From: Solanum dulcamara
Lineage: Eukaryota; Streptophyta; Magnoliopsida; Solanales; Solanaceae
DNA: 64,000 bases
Assembly (NCBI RefSeq): GCF_947179165.1
Contig: NC_077238.1
Location: 82,241,757 to 82,305,756, forward strand
Direction of reading: 5' to 3'
Below are positions 24,178-39,000 of the stretch, in pieces. Positions within the stretch are counted from its first letter, which is position 1. Every line of letters starts with the position of its first letter. A program made the translations under genes and the position numbers. Under the pieces are notes generated by a model. That model was given only the letters and a program-made list of their open reading frames with translations, made no database searches and was not told the DNA's origin.

Positions 24178-24546
24178 CCCAGTGGAATCCCACATCGTGG
24201 GGTCTGGGGAGGGTAAAGTGTACGCAGACCTGACTCCTACCAATGTAGGACGGCTGTTTCCGAAAGACCCTCGGCTCAATAGAAGCATAGGAAAAAAAGG
24301 TCAGACAAGAATATTAAAAGTAGGAAACTAGATAACGGAAGAGTTCCAAACAATAGTATAATCAAAGCACCAAAAAACAGTAGATATCGTCAAATAATAG
24401 CATAAATACCATAAATAACATAAGATAACATAACATAAATAACATAAATAACATAAATAACATAAATCAGAGTACAAGAAATCATAGTGCGTTAATACGC
24501 CTACGGATAAGGGGGAATAATGTCACTATGTATTAGCCATTGAATA
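24134..24546 (-). mobile_element. 5'-truncated RTE LINE copy with 14-bp target-site duplication
   Basis: The element proper is 24148-24532. It begins at its 3' end with (CAA)n (that is (TTG)n on the minus strand, 24148-24177), followed by the conserved LINE end 'cagtggaatcccacatcg' and 'gtttccgaaagaccctcgg', then the 3' UTR with a 'cataaataa' short tandem at about 24405-24465. The 14-mer ttagccattgaata occurs at 24134-24147 and again at 24533-24546. Confidence 0.93.
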
Positions 24547-24865
24547 TTATACTTAATATTATACTTAGTATATTCTATATGCTAATGAGTTTAAGTTATA
24601 TATGTGTTCATGATAGAAATTAGTATACAATCAAATCACATTTACTTATTATAACAGATAATTTATTTTATCTATATATGATTTGATACAGTAAAAGATT
24701 TTTTTACACTTATAGTCCAGACCTATTTGATGTTCTCATTTAATCTATAGCTAAAAAAAAATTCAAAGTATTGAATTAGTAGTCAATGTAGTAAAACTTT
24801 TTCTTTTTCTAGCGTGTTTCGAATCTATTGTATATTAATTGAGGTTCCAAATCGACTCTGTGCAC

Positions 24866-24935
24866 TTATTACAACAACAACAACATACTCAGTGAAATTC
24901 TACGAGTAGAGTCTAGAAAGGTTAGAATGTATGTA
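24866..24935 (-). mobile_element. Decayed RTE LINE 3' end, minus strand
   Basis: A (CAA)n stretch followed by 'catactcagtgaaattctac' resembles the LINE 3' terminus. Only about 70 bases can be matched. Confidence 0.55.
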
Positions 24936-25278
24936 GAAAATTTTAGACAACGTAAAATTTGCCAAGCACAAAACAACAAGCTACTTCATTAAAATTCAAC
25001 AGAAACATGTCTATGTTACAAGTTCTGATCAGTTCAATGATACTTTTGTTCTATTCTCACAACAACAACAAAACATAAGGATGCAAAAAAGGAAATCTTG
25101 AAAATATTACTACCAAATTTATTTGTCTAAATAGGAATAGGAATGTATTTGTTCAACCATTTTAAAAGTTGGCTCCATTTAAGCTATGTTTGCTCAGACA
25201 CTTCAAAAATGACGACAGGTGCATTATCGGATCCACACAAGTGCGCAATATTTTTGGGGACTCCAAGCAACATGGCTT

Positions 25279-28376
<3,098 letters not shown>

Positions 28377-28455
28377 TTTTACAGAAAATAAAACTTTGTA
28401 ACAAAAAAAAATTAGTTAGATTTAGAGTGAAGAAGCATAAGAATTGAAGGAGGAC

Positions 28456-28464
28456 AATTTATAG
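28456..28464 (-). promoter_or_regulatory. Candidate TATA box of IPI
   Basis: CTATAAATT on the minus strand lies about 80 bases before the IPI start codon. Based on motif and spacing only. Confidence 0.5.
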
Positions 28465-29866
28465 AAAAAATAAAAGGGGGGCTAAGAGGACAAATTTGAA
28501 AAAAAAAATTGATTCTTTTTTTTGTCACCTTTTCCATTTTTTTTTTCCTTTTTTGTTTTATTTAATAATCTGGTATTCAAATTTAATAATATAACTAAAC
28601 TATATGTGAGTCGTGACAGATAAAAAATTTTTATTGATAATTAGAATATACATGAAGTGATATTATAAGTAATTTGAATGGTTTTGCTATAAGAATTTTT
28701 TTATTAACGAATGTAATATATGTTATGATATCTCGTATTTTTAATTTGCGTTCAAACTATTTTAAATTTATATCAAACAAAATTTTAGTAATCAAACTCA
28801 AAACTTTTATGATTAGAGATAGAGGACTTTCATCAATCTTAATTGTATTTTTACCTAATATGTCATCTCTCCACTTTATTTCTTTTCCTTTTATATCATT
28901 CATTAATAATTTTTCTTCCTTAGATCATTACCTAATGTCCCCTTTTTTTTGTTTTATTTAACAATTTAAAATTTGAAATTTAGTGGTACAATTAAATGAT
29001 ATATGAATTATGAGAAGGAAAAAAATAAACGACGGATGAAATCTTTGTTGATAACTAAAATATACGTGAAGTAATGTTATAAGTAGTTGAGTGATTTTGC
29101 TATATAATTCATCGTCATTGTGTGCAACAATATGTGTCGCAGTACCTTGTACTTTAATTTACATCTAAATTAAATTTAAATTTATGCTAAATAAAATATT
29201 AATATTCAAAGTCAAAATTTATGATTAAAAATAGAGGATTTCATCAATCTTGTTTATATTTTTACCTAATTTTTCACCTCTCCACTTCTTTATTTTATTT
29301 TTTATCATTCATTAAGATTATTACCTAATGTATCTTTTTTTATGTTTTATTTAACAATTTGGTATTTGAAATTTAGTGATACGGTTAAATTATATATGAA
29401 TTGTGAAAAGAAAAAAAATAAACGACAGATAATTTTTTTTTTGTTGATAACTAAAATATACGTGAAGTGATGTTGTAAGAAGTTGAATGATTTTGTTAGT
29501 ATGATACACACGTAAATTATCATGACGATCTATTACACATCTAAACTACTTAAAAGTGAAACTATTATTCTCCTACAACTGACATGGCAAAAAAAAATGC
29601 GTCTGATTCTGTAAAGTAAAAAAAAATTAAAAAAACAAAATCACCTCACCCCCACATCATTTCTTCTTCACACCTACTTGTCATCTTTTTCTTCACACCC
29701 ACCTACCTTTTTTTTTCACACCACCTCCATTTACTCTCATTTTAAATCATGATTTTTTTTCTCTCAAAATTCATTAAAGTAAAAAAATTTAAAAACAAAA
29801 TCACCCCACCCCACGTCCTTTCTTCTTCATACTCACCTACCCTCTTCTTCTTTACACCACCTCTAT

Positions 29867-30066
29867 TTACTCTCCATATTGAATCTTGATTTTTTCTTTC
29901 TTTCAAAACCAATGAAGAACAAGAATTCTTCTCTCCATTTTGGTGGAGAAGATGATTGGGGTTTGGTTACTCTCCATATTGAATCTTGATTTTTTCTTTC
30001 TTTCAAAACCAATGAAGAACAAGAATTCTTCTCTCCATTTTGGTGGAGAAGATGATTGGGGTTTGG
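29867..30066. repeat. Perfect 100-bp tandem duplication inside the TIR element
   Basis: 29867-29966 and 29967-30066 are identical by eye, including 'ccaatgaagaacaagaattc' and 'ggtggagaagatgattgggg'. A poly-G run follows directly (30064-30078). Confidence 0.95.
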
Positions 30067-30097
30067 GGGGGGGGGGGGAAGGGGTCAGATGGTGCTT

Positions 30098-30580
30098 AAT
30101 AATTAATTAGGAGTTAATTAGTATAAATATAATTAATAAAAGAGAAGATAATTAATAAAGAAAAGAAAAAATATATATAAAAAAAATTGAATGGGTAGTT
30201 AATAGTTAATTAGGATTTAATTAGTATAAAATATAGTTAATAAAAGAAAAAAAATATAAAAAATCGGATGGGTGGTTAATAATTGATGGCTAGTTAATAA
30301 TTAATTAGGATTTAATTAGTATAAAATATAGTTAATTAATAAAGAAAAGAAATATAAAAATCGGATGGGTGGTTAATAATTAATTAGGAGCTAATTAGTA
30401 TAAAATATAGTTAATAAAAGAAAAGTTAATTAATAAAGAAAAGAAAAGAAAAAAATTATAAAAAATCGGATGGATAGTTAATAATTAATTAGGAGTTAAT
30501 TAGTATAAAATATAGTTAATAAAAGAAAAGTTAATTAATAAAAAAAAGAAAAGAAAAAATATATAAAAATTATAATTTCT
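30098..30580. repeat. ~80-105-bp AT-rich minisatellite, five units
   Basis: Each unit has 'aataattaattaggag', 'ttagtataaaatatagtt' and 'aaaatcggatgg'. Length differences come from A-rich segments. Confidence 0.85.
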
Positions 30581-31099
30581 AACGTGGCGATGACATGGCG
30601 CCATGTGGCAACGAGTGTAATACACCACATACTATGAGAGTGGTGTTATGTGTTTAGGTGTGTAATAGTTTCACTTTGAGGTAGTTTAGATATGTAATAG
30701 GTCGTCATGATAGCTTAAGTGTGTAACTGACTTTTCGATATAATTTCAGGAGGAAATTTATGCTTTTTTTCTTTAACAAACTGATATTCAAAAATGAATG
30801 ATATTGTTAAATAACATGTGATTCGCGGAAAAAATTTAAATGACGGATAATTTTTTGTGTTGATAACTAAAATATATGTGAATTGGTGTTATAAAGGGCC
30901 GAATGATTTGCTATTATAGTTTAACGTCATTATATGTAGCATGGCTCGTATTTTTAGTTTGTATCTAGGTTAATTTAAATTTACGTCAAATAAAATATTG
31001 TAGGTAATAATATTTAAATTCAAAACTTATCATTAAATGTAGAGAAATTCATCTCTTATTTATATTTTTACCTAATTTGTCATTAACTTGTAGTAGTGA

Positions 31100-31287
31100 A
31101 AGATTTAGGTTGTAATTTTTATATTTAATATATTGTACTAGTTAGTGACATCACGGGTTCAAGTCTTGAAAATATTCTCTGACAAAAATATAAGGTAAGA
31201 CTGCGTAAAATAAACTTTTGTGATCAGACTATTTTTTGAACCTTGCGCATAGCGAAAATTATAGTGCATCGAACTGTTTTTTTTTAA
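31100..31287 (+). mobile_element. TS-type SINE with 9-bp target duplication
   Basis: B box ACGGGTTCAAGTC at 31153-31165, then 'ataaggtaagactgcgt' and 'ccttgcgcatagcg', as in TS SINEs, ending in a poly-T run. The 9-mer tagtagtga flanks it at 31091-31099 and 31288-31296. Confidence 0.75.
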
Positions 31288-31722
31288 TAGTAGTGACATG
31301 TGAACTTTATTGGAGCCATCTATTTTGATTCTTTTCTCTGTCACCTGTCCAATTCTTTATTATTATTTGTTGGACCATTACCTAATGTGTCTTTTCTGTT
31401 TTAACAATTTGATATTTGAAATATGACTAAATAACACCACATATATTAAGCTATTAGATGGATGGCTTAAAGATAAAATACAACTTTTAGAAAAAGGACA
31501 TGATCAATAAAACTTGATGGGATTTTTGTAATATAATATAGAAAAATTATTTATTGATAACTAGAATATACGTGACATGATATTGTAAGTGATTGAGTGA
31601 TTTTGCCTTTATGAATCAAAATTATCATAGCATATGTTGCACACCTTGTACCCTTAATTTGCGTCTACGTTAGTTCAGTTGGTTAACTGTCAATATCAAT
31701 CAAATGACTCACAAAAATAATA

Positions 31723-31966
31723 CTCTATCTGTTTAAAAAAAAAAAATCCTTTCCTTGTTAATCTGTTTCAAAAAGAATGATTTTTTTTTTATGATAAAAC
31801 TTTAATTTCAACTTTCCACGTGACATATTTAAGGGCACAAGATTAAAGGGTATTTTAATACATTTGACATAGTTTTAATTTAGGACCACAAAATGTAAAA
31901 GTCTTTTTTATTTTGTTAAACTCTGTGCTAAATCAAATTAGGTCATTATTTTTTAAACGGAGAAAA
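31723..31966. mobile_element. Stowaway-like MITE
   Basis: Left end CTCTATCTGTTTAAA and right end TTTAAACGGAGAAAA are roughly complementary and are flanked by TA on both sides (31721-31722, 31967-31968). Confidence 0.65.
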
Positions 31967-31968
31967 TA

Positions 31969-34958
31969 CTATTTTTTTATTGGAGGAAAAAAAATCAAAA
32001 ATTCATTTTCCTCTTGTCATTTTTGTAGATTCATGAAATAAATCCAGTCAACAGATGACACCTATACCAACAAGTGTGGGGTCCACATAAATATATTTTG
32101 TTTTAATCTGATACTAAAAAAAAAAAAAACTTTTGTTGATTACAGATACTACTTTTATTCTTGTATTTTCTTTATCAAATTATTTTATTTGAGTCAAGAA
32201 TTATCAAAAATAATTTCTTTATCTTTACAGATTTCAAGATAGAAATAAGATATGTGTACACTTTATCCTTCTTAAATCATACTTATAAATTATACTGATA
32301 TATTATAATTGTTAATTGTAATTGGAAAAAAATAATATAATTTTAAAAGGTGAAAAAAAATTAAAACCAGAAAATTGAAAGTTACTTAAGCTAACTTTTT
32401 TTTAAATAATATTAGCGTTCGAACTACCTTGTACACATGTTAATTATTTATCGATTACATGTTATCTTTCATTAATATAAAAAAAAACAATTAAAAAGAA
32501 AACAGTATTTTATGAAATGACATGGTCAAGTGTGTCAACCACATTCTAACATTTTTTATAATTTAATTAATCATGTCAGATGCATTGTGTTTAGTCAATA
32601 ATGGCTTGTTGCCTAATTTTTTTGGAGTTATTAAGTCTAAAAAAATACACTCGATGTATTATATTAAAACAATAAATTAACGATATGTATTTTTTATCAG
32701 TTACTTATAATTAAATTGATATGTTTCTTACCTCGATTTGTCACTTAATTTAACCTATTTAATATTTTGATACACGCGCTGAGTAGAAATTTGTATTTGG
32801 ACGTGTGATATGAAGTTACAATTTCGCTGGATATGTAATTTGGGATTATGTCAAATTCTCCATAAAATATGATTTCGGATTTCAAATCATGATTTCAACT
32901 TTTTGGACTATAAAACTTGATCCATAAGTTTATATTTTGTAAAAAAAGAAAGTTCATCATTTTAAATTTTGTAAAAATAGACTCATGCTCGGCGTTAAAA
33001 AATTGTGTGTACCGTGTGAAATAATTATATTAAAAAATAACTAATTATTATTATTGTTAACTAGTGAATCTTTATAAATTATATCTATTTGAAAGTTTAT
33101 AATTACACATATTTATTTATAAAAAAAATAAAGATATAAATTGATCAGTGCAGTACATTAAAATTTTGATATTTTTTTTTATAAAGTATGATTTGTTCAT
33201 TTGATAAAATTATGTATGAATCTTACTTCCTTCATGATATTATAACACTTTGTCCAAAAAGGTTTGGGCTCTTCCAAACTAATATGGGCTGCAAAAACCT
33301 TCTTTAAATTTTTAACATCATATTTTTTTAGTATTTTAACCAAATACATTGTTGGGACAATCATATAATAATGTTCGTAATTTGCGTTTTGTAGAGTGAT
33401 GTCTAATTCTTTAATTTCCAATAGATGCTATACATAAATTTGTCATCAAATTCTTGTTTTAACCAACTAATAATGTGCTTGGTTGGCATTCTTTTGGTTA
33501 TAGTTAGCAAACTTTTTCTTTCAATTTCTTCAAATTAAAACAATCGAGAAGATATATTAATAGAGACAGAAGTCCAGAACTATCATAATTTATGAATTGT
33601 GAATTTAATTATAATTTGCTCTTAAGACCCTAAAATTTGTATATTACAATATAAAAATCACTATATATCTAATACATATTTGAGACTATAGACTCAACTA
33701 TTACTATATAGTATCTTAAAATTTCGCTATAAAATTTTATAAATTTTAAATTCTTGATCCGCATTTGTTAGTACCTTTGGTTTGTGATTTTGTCTTGTCG
33801 TGAGCTTTTGTCAATTAGGAAGTATTGGACTTAACATTTAGCTAGCGTTTGGCCTCAAGTTTCCAAATATTCTTGGAAAGTAATTTTTGGATGGAAGTTT
33901 CACCATGTGTTTGATCACAAATTTTTTGAGTATTTTACTGTCTCAAAAAATATTATTTTGTACCCATAAGTTTTAAAAATTACTAAAAATATTTATAAGT
34001 TTATGTTATTATTTTATAATGAACATGTTCTGTTAAAAAAATCTTATAACATAATTGATAACAATCAACAGCAATAAAATAACAATATGGCAAAGAACAA
34101 TATATTAATCGAATTTTTAAAAATGTTCTTTTTTTCCAACCTTGTCACTGAGATTATTATTTTTTGGAAGAGATAATAACAAATTATTATTTTATAAAAT
34201 ATTTCCACAATCTACGAGCAATCTCTTCCCGACAATAAATGATGAATGTTTTTATAAAATATAAAAGTTTGGGATAATTTTTAATTTTTTAAAACTTTCA
34301 AGTTTCAATTTTTTTAGAACTTGGGATATTTATCAAATAATAGCAAATTATATGGCCAAATATTAATTTTCAATTTTTTTAAAAAAAAATTTCAAAAATT
34401 ATTTGGGGCTTAAAACATTAACATCAAAGCTCCAATTATATGGGCCAAGTATTGTCAAATCAAATGGGCCTCCACAAACAATTCTAAAGACACGTACGTA
34501 CCTTTTCCAAACTCACCACTCAAAAGTTTATTGTTATTTTATATCGTATTTGATATTTTTCAACATGAAACGCGTCACATTTAGGTTAAAGCGCTACATC
34601 ATAAAGATAATTATATATTTAAGACATAAATTTATAGCATTTGATTAAGAATGAAAGAGTAATTATCTATCACTTTATCAAAATTTTGTTGGTTATGCCC
34701 AAATTTTGTTATCTACACATCAACAAGATGGTCAAAATTTCTTTACTTTTAATAAAAAAAAATTGAATTCAATTCTTGAAGTTTTTTAAAATTGATAAAG
34801 AATACTTTATTTTCTTAGCGGTCTATTTGGTATGATTCAAAATTAATCAAGCCGATTAATTTAAGTATGGAATATCCAAAAATAAAAAAATAAATGATTA
34901 CTTATTAAATCTGCAATTAAAATGACTTCGAACTACCTTGCCTTACAATTAAAAAATT
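31969..34958. other. Gene-free AT-rich spacer
   Basis: Only short chance ORFs occur. A stretch at about 33841-34370 begins 'gctagcgtttggcc' and ends 'atatggccaaat', which may be a degraded hAT-like MITE; a similar phrase occurs at 47799. Nothing else was recognised. Confidence 0.45.
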
Positions 34959-35261
34959 GGCATAATACATAAATATGCCTTTTATCTTGACCTCATTTTA
35001 TATTTATGTCCTCCAATTTTGAATGTGCACAAATATGCACTTAAACTTGTATAAAATTGAATAAGTAGACATACATGTCATATGTGTCACAATACACGTA
35101 GGATGCCACGTAGGACACAAATTTATCTTGTAGGATGCCATGTAGGATGAATGTGTCTATTTGTTCAAGTTTTGTTAAAGTGTCTACTTGTGCACTAGTA
35201 AAGTTAGAGGTCATAGTTATCAGCTGAAACCAAGTTAAATGTCATACTTATATATTTTGCC
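34959..35261. mobile_element. Mutator-like MITE (relative of 3928-4186)
   Basis: The left end GGCATAATACATAAATATGC and the right end, read in reverse, GGCAAAATATATAAGTATGA pair over about 53 bases. The flanks taaaaaatt and taaaaagat are a 7-of-9 match. Termini resemble the MITE in MTHFR intron 9. Confidence 0.7.
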
Positions 35262-35411
35262 TAAAAAGATTGTTACTACTGGTTGTGTAAAATAAGTTTT
35301 AGAAGCAAATTTACCTTTTTCTAGTTGCAAACTCCACTTAAATTTTATTTTTTGTTATCTTAAAATCAATTTGTTATCTATATCAATATACACCATAACA
35401 AAGATAAATAT

Positions 35412-35640
35412 TCTTTTTTGATAATCGTGGTATTCGAAATCAGTTTTTGCTCACATAAACTAATTCTATGGGATTTAGGTCATTTTTCACTAGCAATAGA
35501 AACTAGATAACTCTATACATCAAGACTAAGATAGATGAAACGAATTTACCTAATAGCTTGTCTCCGTTGGAATTTGAACTTAAGAGTTGGTGACACTTCA
35601 TTTACCTTTAGGTCATACTCTTAGGATGGTTCACTACAGA
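35412..35640 (-). mobile_element. tRNA-derived SINE (family 2), minus strand
   Basis: It runs from the T-rich 3' end 'ttttttgataatcgtggta' to the tRNA-like head, whose reverse complement contains AGTTCAAATTCCAAC (B box) and TATGACCTAAAGGTAAATG (A box). Confidence 0.65.
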
Positions 35641-35859
35641 AACACAATAGAATGAACGTATTCCCACGGCTCTTAAATTAATTGAGAACAAAAAAAAACT
35701 TGTAAAAACACTCCCTCCCCCCTCCAACATATGTTCTAAATGTGTTTCAAATCTAAATTATTTATGGTATTTCAAATAACACTTCTCGACAATACCACCT
35801 TATGACAATAAAGCCCAATAATGAGTAAAGCAGAGACGCTATTTCTGAAAGATACGAAC

Positions 35860-35945
35860 ACACTACCACTCTATGTTGCAAGTAAGATTCGAACTCGGAT
35901 TTTCGGGTCATATAAAACACACTAACACTGTGCCACTATATAAAT
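35860..35945 (-). mobile_element. tRNA-like SINE head at the BZW promoter
   Basis: The reverse complement contains TAGTGGCACAGTGTTAGTG (A-box-like) and GAGTTCGAATC (B box) about 30 bases apart. Its 5' end runs into the TATA box of the BZW gene. The rest of the SINE body to the left is unclear. Confidence 0.5.
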
Positions 35946-35946
35946 A
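35937..35946 (+). promoter_or_regulatory. Candidate TATA box of the BZW-type gene
   Basis: TATATAAATA lies about 140 bases before the start codon. It is followed by a CT-rich leader (35970-36050) typical of plant 5' UTRs. Confidence 0.5.
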
Positions 35947-36083
35947 TCTTACCACAGCATTCATGAGAACTCATTTGGCCTCTTTTCTTCATTTTTCTCC
36001 CATTTTTCCTCTCTTTATTTTTCTCTCATCCCTAAAACAGCAGAAGTCTCTGCATCGATCTCGATTCTTCTCCATCTTGGTTT

Positions 36084-39000
36084 ATGAGGTAAACGATATT
36101 CAATCTCTCTATTCCTCCTTGTTTTACTCGATTTTTTCCGATTTTTTTTCTATTTTTACTGTTTGATATGTAATTTCTTAGGGATTTGGATCTGATAATA
36201 TCGTATCGATTTTCAGTATGCGTTGAAATTGATGTATATATTTGAGTGTAGTTGTAAAGTTTTCTCAGGAATCGATCTGCGTTTTTGTCAGTTAGGGCTT
36301 TTTTTTTGTTCCTTCAGTATTCGGAAGATCTATTCTATGGGGGAAAATTATTAGTTTGATTATGTCTTAATTGTTGTAATATGAGGTGTTAAATTACAGG
36401 AAAACAACGGTAACTATGAGTATGTGTTGTACAGAGCTAAATACGTTTACGACATAAGAATTGTGTGTATGTGTGTGTGATATTTTTGATTGGAGAGTGT
36501 TGTGATATCAGGCGAATAGAAATTATGTCTTTATGTAAGTTTGTGTGAAAAGAAATGAAGGGTTAGATTATACCGTCTGTTAGTAGGGAGTTGCAAGGTA
36601 ATAGTTATGCATGTTTGTGGTATGTAGAACAAAAAAATTGAGTGGAATGCAATTATTAAGTGAAAAAAGTTACAGTAATTAATTAAGTGCAGCTATAAGT
36701 TCTTGCGAATTCATTATCGGAATTTAGTTGAGCCAATGGTGTCCAGCTGAACATGCTTTGGCCTGAAAGTTTATCTCCCCCCCCCCCCCCCCCTTAAATA
36801 TATGTATGTATGTATGTATGCAATAAAAATGTCCAATATAATGTATGAAATATCAACGAAAGCCTCCGTAGTCAATTTACTTTTCAATCTGAAAAAGACA
36901 AGAAAGGATGAGATGGGATAGTGTGGATTCCTTTCTGATTGTGAGACTTGGATGTCAAATAATTGATGGATATTTTATACATTCATTAAGAATATGCAGC
37001 ACCAGAAGTGCAATAGTCTATGGCCACTGAACTTGTATCTCTGCTGAGTATAAATTAGAGACATAAGTATGTGTATGGTCTAGGTTGATTTATGTATAGG
37101 AATGTGTCCATGCTCATTTTGTGATTTTGATACTTTCTAGTAGTCTTTGGTTGATGTATGTTAAACCACTGTAGTACTTGTCTACTGTTGGTTTTCCTTT
37201 AGCGTTCTTGTTTATATCTTGCAAGCCAAAAAGATACAAACTTCTCCTCCAAGTTCCGTTGTTTTGTGTTATTTTTTGCACTGAGGCAGTGGCTTTTGTG
37301 GAGCTTGTAGTACACTATGCTGTTTCTGCTGCGTAGCCTGTGAGATTGCAATGTTATGCTTCTTTCCCTTCTTCCTTTATTAAACTTTTGTTTTTGGCTT
37401 TGGAATGACAGCTCAAAGGAGAAACCCACTCTCGGGTAAGGCTTCTTTTTTCTTTTTCCCAGCCCTTATTTCTTACTGTTATTATTCCTGTTCGCTATTC
37501 ATTGCATGCCCATAATTTTTTGTTGATTTTTTCCTATGATTACAGTGGTACGCGGATTAAGACCCGCAAACGGAATATTGCAGCGCCTCTGGACCCTGCA
37601 GCATTTGCGGATGCAGTGGTCCAGATTTATCTGGATAATGCTGGTGATTTGGTAATTTGGATATTTAATTTTGATCATTAGCTTTGTACTTCTTTCTTTG
37701 TCCATACTATTACGTTAATGCCATTACGATTTGGTGATCAATATCAATTAATTGTTTGATGCTGGTATACCTGGGACCAAAGCTCAACTAAATATTTTAT
37801 TATGCACAGGAACTTGTTGCTAAGAATCTCGAGTCTTCAGACCTCAATTTCTCAAGATACGGTGATACCTTTTTCGAGGTAAATACTATATAATAAACTT
37901 ATAAGATTATCTCATACAGGAACTTCACATAGGATTGAATTGTAGGTGGATGAAAAGTATCTTTTTGTTGGTCCTATGGAGTCCGACCTTTTTCTTTTAG
38001 TTTATTTCTCGAGGTCTTATTTTCCTTGTGTTAAGAAACTGCTTTCATTTAAAATCTTAATACTAGTATCGAGTATATCAGTGCCTATTGTATTATGGGT
38101 TGTTTTATGCTGATGCCTTTTTGTTTTTACCGTAGTAGATCATATAGCTGTTTCAATTTGCTTTATAAGCATGTCACACGTGCTTGTCAAGAAGATATGT
38201 TGTTTGTAAACATGTTTTGTGTTTAAAATGTTTATTGTTGCATGGATGATACAATGTTAATTACTACAATACATAGGTTGTCTTCATTGGAGGCCGTACA
38301 CAACCTGGAACAGTTAAACTTGATGAAGGGGAGCGCCACCCTTACTCTGTGATTGAGTGTGAACCTAAACGTGAAGCCATTTTGCCATCTGTCATCTATG
38401 TTCAGAAGATACTAAGAAGAAGGCCGTTTCTTATAAAGAACCTTGAAAATGTCATGCGAAAAATGTTGCAGTCATTGGAGCTCTTTGAGGAAAATGAAAG
38501 GATTAAGCTCTCAATATTTACAGCCCTTGCTTTTTCCCAGAAGCTATCAGGCCTTCCCCCAGAGACTGTTCTCCAGCCACTGCTCAAAGACAACCTTGTT
38601 GCCAAAGGGCTAGTTCTCTCTTTCATCACAGACTTTTTCAAGGAATATCTGATTGACAATAGTATTGATGATTTGATCTCAATCCTTAAGCGGGGTAAGA
38701 TGGAGGATGATCTTCTCGAGTTCTTCCCCTCTACTAAGAGGACACCTGAAGCTGTCTCTGAGCATTTCACGTGAGTAAATTTCTAATTTAGAACTTACAT
38801 GAATTATAGAACTGTGTAGGGATGTGGAGTGGAAGATTCTGTGAAGTGGCTTTACTCTTTCATTCACACCCTCCACCACCTTAGTTCTGTTCCTTTTCCA
38901 TATACCCATATTATTCTCTTTACTTTTCATTAATATTCCTTTTTTTACCTTTTCATCTTTTATATTATGTAACTCCATTTACTGTAATATCACCAATCAG

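Larger units (their letters stand above)
29502..30728. mobile_element. ~1.2-kb non-autonomous DNA element with ~66-bp terminal inverted repeats
   Basis: Left end 29502-29567 and the reverse complement of 30663-30728 agree at about 57 of 66 positions by eye, sharing 'tatcatgacga' and 'atctaaactac'. The inside has two repeats of its own: a perfect 100-bp tandem pair and a five-unit AT-rich array. There is no transposase-like frame. A precise target duplication was not resolved, so the superfamily is unknown. Confidence 0.8.
28550..31680. repeat. ~390-bp tandem array, five copies, interrupted
   Basis: Units carry in order 'gttttatttaacaattt', 'gttgataactaaaatatacg', 'gattttgctat', 'tttttacctaat' and 'attacctaatgt'. 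Copies begin near 28550, 28950, 29344, 30765 and 31392. Copy 3 is cut by the TIR element at 29502-30728 and has lost most of its second half. Copy 4 contains a SINE at 31100-31287. No copy has a believable coding frame. Confidence 0.85.

Noticed and set aside
23437..24288. Two minus-strand ORFs of 93 and 103 residues that look like small genes
   Set aside because: They cross decayed LINE coding and 3' UTR sequence in the wrong frame; one includes the (TTG)n tail as a leucine run.
28674..28961. 95-residue ORF upstream of IPI
   Set aside because: It lies within one unit of the ~390-bp array and is broken in the other units.
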